Assembly: GCA_043822165.1 (NCBI GenBank) | Contig: JBDRCA010000132.1 | Coordinates: 1 to 16,652 of the forward strand | DNA: 16,652 nt | Reading direction: 5' to 3' | Origin: SCGC-AAA252-I15 sp043822165 | GTDB taxonomy: Archaea > Altiarchaeota > Altiarchaeia > IMC4 > SCGC-AAA252-I15 | Shown here: positions 13,336 through 16,652 of the stretch, piece after piece | How positions within the stretch are numbered: the first letter of the stretch is position 1 | How the letters are laid out: every line of letters begins with the position of its first letter | Made by a program: the position numbers and the translations under genes | The notes under the pieces: model-generated | Database searches by the model: none | What the model was told of the DNA's origin: nothing | What the model saw: the letters and a program-made list of their open reading frames with translations, nothing else

Positions 13336-15216
13336 ATGGCTTCATTAAACGCACCTAAGGTACTAACGGAGAAAACATCTGCTGAAAACCTCGCTAAACT
13401 CAAAGAACTGAAAAACCCTCACGTAATAGAGCTTGTCGCAAAATACGTCGAACACTTGAATCCTGAGAGTGTGTTCATGTGCGATGACTCCCCAGAAGAC
13501 TTAGCATACTTGGCCGAAGCAGCCGTCATAAACGGCGAGGAAAAAAGGCTCGCAACCGAAGGCCACACAATCCACTTCGACAACTACCTTGACCAGGCAC
13601 GCGACAAGGCAAACACCAAGATACTGTTATCGCCCGGAGAATCCATAAGCAAGAACATAAACACCATGGACCGGGAGGAAGGATTATCGGAAATCCACGA
13701 TGTCTTAGCCGGCATCATGGAAGGCCGGGAAATGTACGTGCTCTTCCGCACTCTCGCACCCCCGGGAAGCATCTTCTCGATACCATGCATCCAATTAACT
13801 GACTCGGCATACGTGTGCCACAATGAACTACTCCTATTCCGCCCAGGCTACGAGGAAATGAAAAAACTACAAGGCTCTGACGAATTCTTCAGGTTCATCC
13901 ACAGCCAAGGCGAGCTGACGGAGGCGAAATGCTCCGCCAATCTTGAAAAGCGCCGGGTCTACATAGACCTTGACGGCTCAACAGTTTATTCGGCTAACAA
14001 CCAGTACGGCGGAAACAGCATAGGGCCCAAGAAACACGCGATGCGCCTTGCAATATATGAGGCTTCAAAGTCGGACTGGCTTTGCGAGCACATGTTCATA
14101 ATGGGGGTTCACGGCTCCTCTGACCGGGTCACTTACTTCGCGGGCGCTTACCCTTCAGCGTGCGGCAAGACTTCGACTGCCATGGTTCCCGGCGAAACGA
14201 TAGTCGGAGATGACATAGCGTACTTCAGGATAGTCAACGGAAAAGCGATGGCCGCAAACGTCGAGAAAGGAATGTTCGGCATAATACAAGACGTTAACGC
14301 GGAAGGAGACCCCACGATATTCAATGCATTAACCTCTCCCGGAGAAGTAATATTCTCGAACGTGTTGATAGACGAAACAGGCAACGCCCGCTGGCTCGGA
14401 GACGGAAGAAGCGAGCCGACTGAAGGCGTCAACCATTCCGGGGACTGGACTAAGGGAAAGACTGGCCCGGACGGAAAGGAAGTGACTGCATCACACAAGA
14501 ACGCGAGATACACGATAGCGATATCAACCCTTGAGAACATGGACCCGAAGATCGACGACCCCGAAGGCGTTGCCTTGGGCGGCCTAATCTACGGCGGAAG
14601 AGACTCGGACACATCTGTTCCCGTAGTCCAGTCCTTCGACTGGGACCATGGAGTACTCACAATCGGCTCAACACTCGAATCCGAGACGACGGCGGCAACG
14701 CTAGGTCAAGAAGGAGTCCGCAAATTCAATATAATGTCCAACATGGACTTTCTGTCCGTGCCACTGTCAAAATACATCAACATGAACCTGGAATTCGGAG
14801 AACGAGCAGACAATCCTCCGCTCATCTTCGGCTCAAACTATTTTTTGAAGGGCAAGGACGGAAAATACTTGAACGCCATCGCGGACAAGCGCGTGTGGCT
14901 GAAGTGGATGGCCGCCCGCGTGCACGGGGAACTCGATGCAATAGAGACGCCGGTAGGATTCATCCCGAAATACGCGGACTTGGCGAGATTATTCAAAGAA
15001 GTCTTAGATAAAGACTACAGTCAGGAAGATTATGACGCACAGTTCACAATCCGCGTCCCGCACCTTCTCGCGAAAATCGAGCGGATGAAGGAGGTTTACG
15101 CTAAAGTACCTGATGTTCCGGCAAAGCTTACGAAGGCGCTGGCAGACCAGGAAGAAAGGCTAAAAGAGGCGCAGGAAAAACACGGGGACTACATAAAGCC
15201 CGGAGTGCTTGAGTAA
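13336..15216 (+). CDS. pckG: Phosphoenolpyruvate carboxykinase (GTP)
   Basis: 626 residues, cytoplasmic. It interconverts oxaloacetate plus GTP with PEP, GDP and CO2, usually as the first step of gluconeogenesis. GTP-type signatures: the substrate loop QYGGNSIGPKKHAMR (223-237), metal-binding His252 in EHM, the P-loop with its reactive cysteine YPSACGKTST (272-281, Cys276), GDD at 291-293, and the guanine-pocket region FDWDHGV. Length is that of the GTP family rather than the shorter ATP family. It starts at ATG 13336, 20 bp after rps8e, with no SD. It ends 15 bp before the convergent lipoprotein gene. It makes PEP, the phosphate donor expected for the HPr-EI protein upstream. Confidence 0.96.
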   Translation: MASLNAPKVLTEKTSAENLAKLKELKNPHVIELVAKYVEHLNPESVFMCDDSPEDLAYLAEAAVINGEEKRLATEGHTIHFDNYLDQARDKANTKILLSPGESISKNINTMDREEGLSEIHDVLAGIMEGREMYVLFRTLAPPGSIFSIPCIQLTDSAYVCHNELLLFRPGYEEMKKLQGSDEFFRFIHSQGELTEAKCSANLEKRRVYIDLDGSTVYSANNQYGGNSIGPKKHAMRLAIYEASKSDWLCEHMFIMGVHGSSDRVTYFAGAYPSACGKTSTAMVPGETIVGDDIAYFRIVNGKAMAANVEKGMFGIIQDVNAEGDPTIFNALTSPGEVIFSNVLIDETGNARWLGDGRSEPTEGVNHSGDWTKGKTGPDGKEVTASHKNARYTIAISTLENMDPKIDDPEGVALGGLIYGGRDSDTSVPVVQSFDWDHGVLTIGSTLESETTAATLGQEGVRKFNIMSNMDFLSVPLSKYINMNLEFGERADNPPLIFGSNYFLKGKDGKYLNAIADKRVWLKWMAARVHGELDAIETPVGFIPKYADLARLFKEVLDKDYSQEDYDAQFTIRVPHLLAKIERMKEVYAKVPDVPAKLTKALADQEERLKEAQEKHGDYIKPGVLE

Positions 15217-15231
15217 TCAACTCGTGCGCTC

Positions 15232-15900
15232 TTATTTCTGGCGTTGCGTTTGCCCGACTTTGTCGAAGATTTCATTGAATAGTTTAGTGCCGAGGTTTTT
15301 TTCCAGCATGTTAATGTTTTCCAGGCCCACTTCAGGCCTCCTGTCTCTGGGAGTCTCTCCTTTCGCTTCGGCTATGGCGTCTTCTATCATGGCTCTTTGG
15401 ATGTCTCTCTCACTGTAAAGGGTTTTCCCGGACGTCATCTCGGATATCGTGTTTTTCCTCAATTTATCGTGCCAGTCCGGTTCCTCGCGCGGCGCGATCC
15501 AGACGTCTCCAAACTGCAGGGCTTTTTCTCCCGGCTTAAGAAGACCTGAATTCCTAAGATTGCGGATCTGGATGTAGTCAGACTTCCTCTCGGATGCTCT
15601 GCCCCCGACATTAATCTCCCGTACGGTGTCTCCAGCCTCTTGCACGGCCTGGGGAACATTCTGACTCGGTTTCGGGGCGGAGCCGTCTCCTCCCGCGCAC
15701 CCGCTTGCCAGTACTGCGGCCATGGCCAGCACCAGGGTCGCGCCAACAAGATGTCTTTGATTGCTTCTCAACGGCGCCGCAGCCGAGATGTCTTCGCCGG
15801 GGCTGGGGCTTGCGTAGCATGGCGTCTTATGTTCTCCGTAAACCCTTAACGGCTCCGGCAAATGCACGTGTCGATTCCGCTCCAATCCACTGAAAACCAT
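15232..15900 (-). CDS. Lipoprotein-like protein with ambiguous start
   Basis: The ATG at 15900 gives 222 residues, but a hydrophobic segment and lipobox (LVLAMAAVLASGC) lie inside at about 51-68. An in-frame TTG at 15771 gives 179 residues with a textbook lipoprotein signal (MRSNQRHLVGATLVLAMAAV, Cys25). I see no SD before either start. The TTG start makes better sense for secretion, while the ATG form would put 43 polar residues before the segment. The mature part is polar: a short linker (GGDGSAPKPSQNVP), then about 120 charged residues (REEPDWHDKLRKN, RDIQRAMIEDAIAEAKGE) of no family I know. It is probably anchored outside the membrane. It is convergent with pckG, 15 bp apart. Confidence 0.6.
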   Translation of the reverse strand: MVFSGLERNRHVHLPEPLRVYGEHKTPCYASPSPGEDISAAAPLRSNQRHLVGATLVLAMAAVLASGCAGGDGSAPKPSQNVPQAVQEAGDTVREINVGGRASERKSDYIQIRNLRNSGLLKPGEKALQFGDVWIAPREEPDWHDKLRKNTISEMTSGKTLYSERDIQRAMIEDAIAEAKGETPRDRRPEVGLENINMLEKNLGTKLFNEIFDKVGQTQRQK

Positions 15901-15932
15901 GTCGCGTTCAAGCTCTTGCAGGGGATCTACCC

Positions 15933-16004
15933 CTATGCTCCTCTCTCGCGGTGCTGGCTTCTATCAACCATTCGTTTAACGCGCTGAGTGTCTATCCTGC
16001 TCAT
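15933..16004 (-). CDS. Short 23-codon ORF upstream of the lipoprotein gene
   Basis: ATG at 16004 begins MSRIDTQRVKRMVDRSQHRE and ends at TAG after 23 codons. A TATA-like GGTTTTTATGTC (16042-16031, minus strand) lies about 32 nt before the ATG, as for other genes here. The charged product could be an upstream leader ORF. Alternatively it is the true N-terminus of the lipoprotein-like gene, shifted out of frame within the AGAGAGG at about 15939-15945. No known homolog comes to mind. Confidence 0.25.
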   Translation of the reverse strand: MSRIDTQRVKRMVDRSQHRERGA

Positions 16005-16030
16005 ATTGTGTTAACTATGGGCGGGTGGAG

Positions 16031-16042
16031 ACATAAAAACCG
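16031..16042 (-). promoter_or_regulatory. TATA-like box for the lipoprotein region
   Basis: The minus strand reads GGTTTTTATGTC. It is the only good TATA-like box upstream of the lipoprotein frame, but lies about 140 nt before the ATG at 15900 and 265 nt before the TTG at 15771. This suggests either a long leader or translation from the ATG at 16004. Confidence 0.3.
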
Positions 16043-16091
16043 TGTTTTATTGAATCATATTTATTTTCTTTTTCCAATAGTTCATGGTAGC

Positions 16092-16100
16092 CTGTTTTTA
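16092..16100 (+). promoter_or_regulatory. TATA-like box for the polymerase small-subunit gene
   Basis: CTGTTTTTA is centred about 25 nt before the GTG at 16121, fitting a leaderless GTG start. A second T/A-rich element, CATATTTATTTT (16056-16067), lies further upstream and could serve a longer leader. Confidence 0.35.
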
Positions 16101-16120
16101 AGGGCTTCCTGTTGTTTGGG

Positions 16121-16652
16121 GTGGTTTTGACGTTGGATGAGGAAAAGCGGAGGGTCTCAAAGAGGCTTTCCGATGAGGGGTTGGTGGCGTCTTCGGTCTG
16201 CTTTGAAAAGATTGTCTCGAAAAGCATTGACTTGGACGAGCTTGTAGCCGAAGCCAGGCGCGAGGACGTGTGGCTTATAACCGATGATTTCCTGGAGCGT
16301 TTCATTTCCGAGGAGGAGGAGATTGAGTGCGCTGCCGCCGAGATCGTCGAGCCAGGGAAGACGTGTGTTAAGGTTGAGAGGGGCAGGACGGTTTATGCCA
16401 GGGATTTGGAGTCGCGGCTTGAAGTTTTGGACGCGACTGATGTTTCAGGCAAGTCGACGTGTGACGGGGACATGGAGGATTTTCTGGCGTGTTTCACGGC
16501 CAAATACGACAACATGGGAAAGATTATCCGTGAGCGCATGAATTATAGGAGCGCGGTCTCGATCGGTAATCTGAAGCGCGGCGCCGAAGTGCGCGAGAAG
16601 CAGCGGATAATATGCATGGTAAACAGGAAGCGGGAGAGCAATCGGGGATACT
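16121..16652 (+). CDS. polB: DNA polymerase D (II) small subunit, N-terminal part
   Basis: Open from GTG 16121 to the window edge (177 codons); the C-terminal phosphoesterase (3'-5' exonuclease) domain is outside. Archaeal PolD is a replicative polymerase of a large catalytic subunit and this small DP1 subunit. The visible part has a helical N-terminal domain (EEKRRVSKRLSDEGLV, then ELVAEARREDVWLITDDFLE). It is followed by the start of the OB-fold region: LEVLDATDVSGKST, GDMEDFLACFTAKYDNMGKI, IRERMNYRSAVSI and IICMVNRKRES, matching the family order VxxDxTGKS, G-x-x-x-DF, F-x-x-RY, LRxR, GMVxxxR. GTG 16121 is chosen from the TATA spacing; a TTG at 16127 or 16133 is possible. Symbol usage varies (polB, dp1). 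Confidence 0.9.
   Translation, partial: MVLTLDEEKRRVSKRLSDEGLVASSVCFEKIVSKSIDLDELVAEARREDVWLITDDFLERFISEEEEIECAAAEIVEPGKTCVKVERGRTVYARDLESRLEVLDATDVSGKSTCDGDMEDFLACFTAKYDNMGKIIRERMNYRSAVSIGNLKRGAEVREKQRIICMVNRKRESNRGY

Noticed and set aside
14148..14540. 130-codon minus-strand ORF
   Set aside because: Antisense to the catalytic core of PEP carboxykinase.
1..16652. tRNA genes, CRISPR arrays, insertion sequences or phage attachment sites
   Set aside because: I saw no cloverleaf with a T-loop consensus, no regularly spaced identical repeats, and no transposase or integrase reading frame.

Overview
The window looks archaeal. It carries the PP-ATPase subunit of a split GMP synthase, CDP-archaeol synthase (CarS), ribosomal protein S8e, a GTP-type PEP carboxykinase and the start of the archaeal DNA polymerase D small subunit. 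Many starts lie about 25-33 nt downstream of a T/A-rich TATA-like box and have no Shine-Dalgarno (SD) sequence, which suggests leaderless or very short-leader transcripts. GTG and TTG starts occur, intergenic gaps are short, and two convergent gene pairs overlap at their stop codons. I cannot fix the lineage; a compact genome of the DPANN or Altiarchaeota kind would fit.

Layout. 1-282 (-): 5' part of an unknown gene. 397-1233 (+): membrane-anchored exported protein with a C-terminal domain resembling heavy-metal-associated (HMA) folds. 6781-1230 (-): a same-strand run of carS, a CrtI-like FAD oxidoreductase, an exported protein made of 26 two-cysteine repeats, an HD-domain phosphohydrolase and guaAB. 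8216-6819 (-), 8301-10931 (+) and 12271-10928 (-): an unusual three-gene island. Its central gene reads as an HPr-Enzyme I fusion of the PEP:sugar phosphotransferase system (PTS), and it is flanked on both sides by two paralogous proteins of a family I do not recognise. 12296-12961: a non-coding-looking region with a candidate structured RNA, a perfect palindromic TATA element, a second structured leader and a 50-residue ORF with the best SD in the window. 12962-15216 (+): rps8e and PEP carboxykinase. 15900-15232 (-): a lipoprotein-like protein with an ambiguous start. 16121-end (+): DNA polymerase D small subunit.

The most interesting part is 6819-12531. The fused HPr-EI protein keeps the HPr phosphohistidine, the EI phosphohistidine and the PEP-site Arg, Glu, Asp and Cys residues at near-canonical spacing, so it probably takes phosphate from PEP. 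No EII permease is present here. The two flanking paralogs are therefore candidates for partners or phospho-targets of an archaeal PTS-like relay, which is inference from position and duplication only. PEP carboxykinase a few kilobases away can make PEP, but a direct link is not shown.
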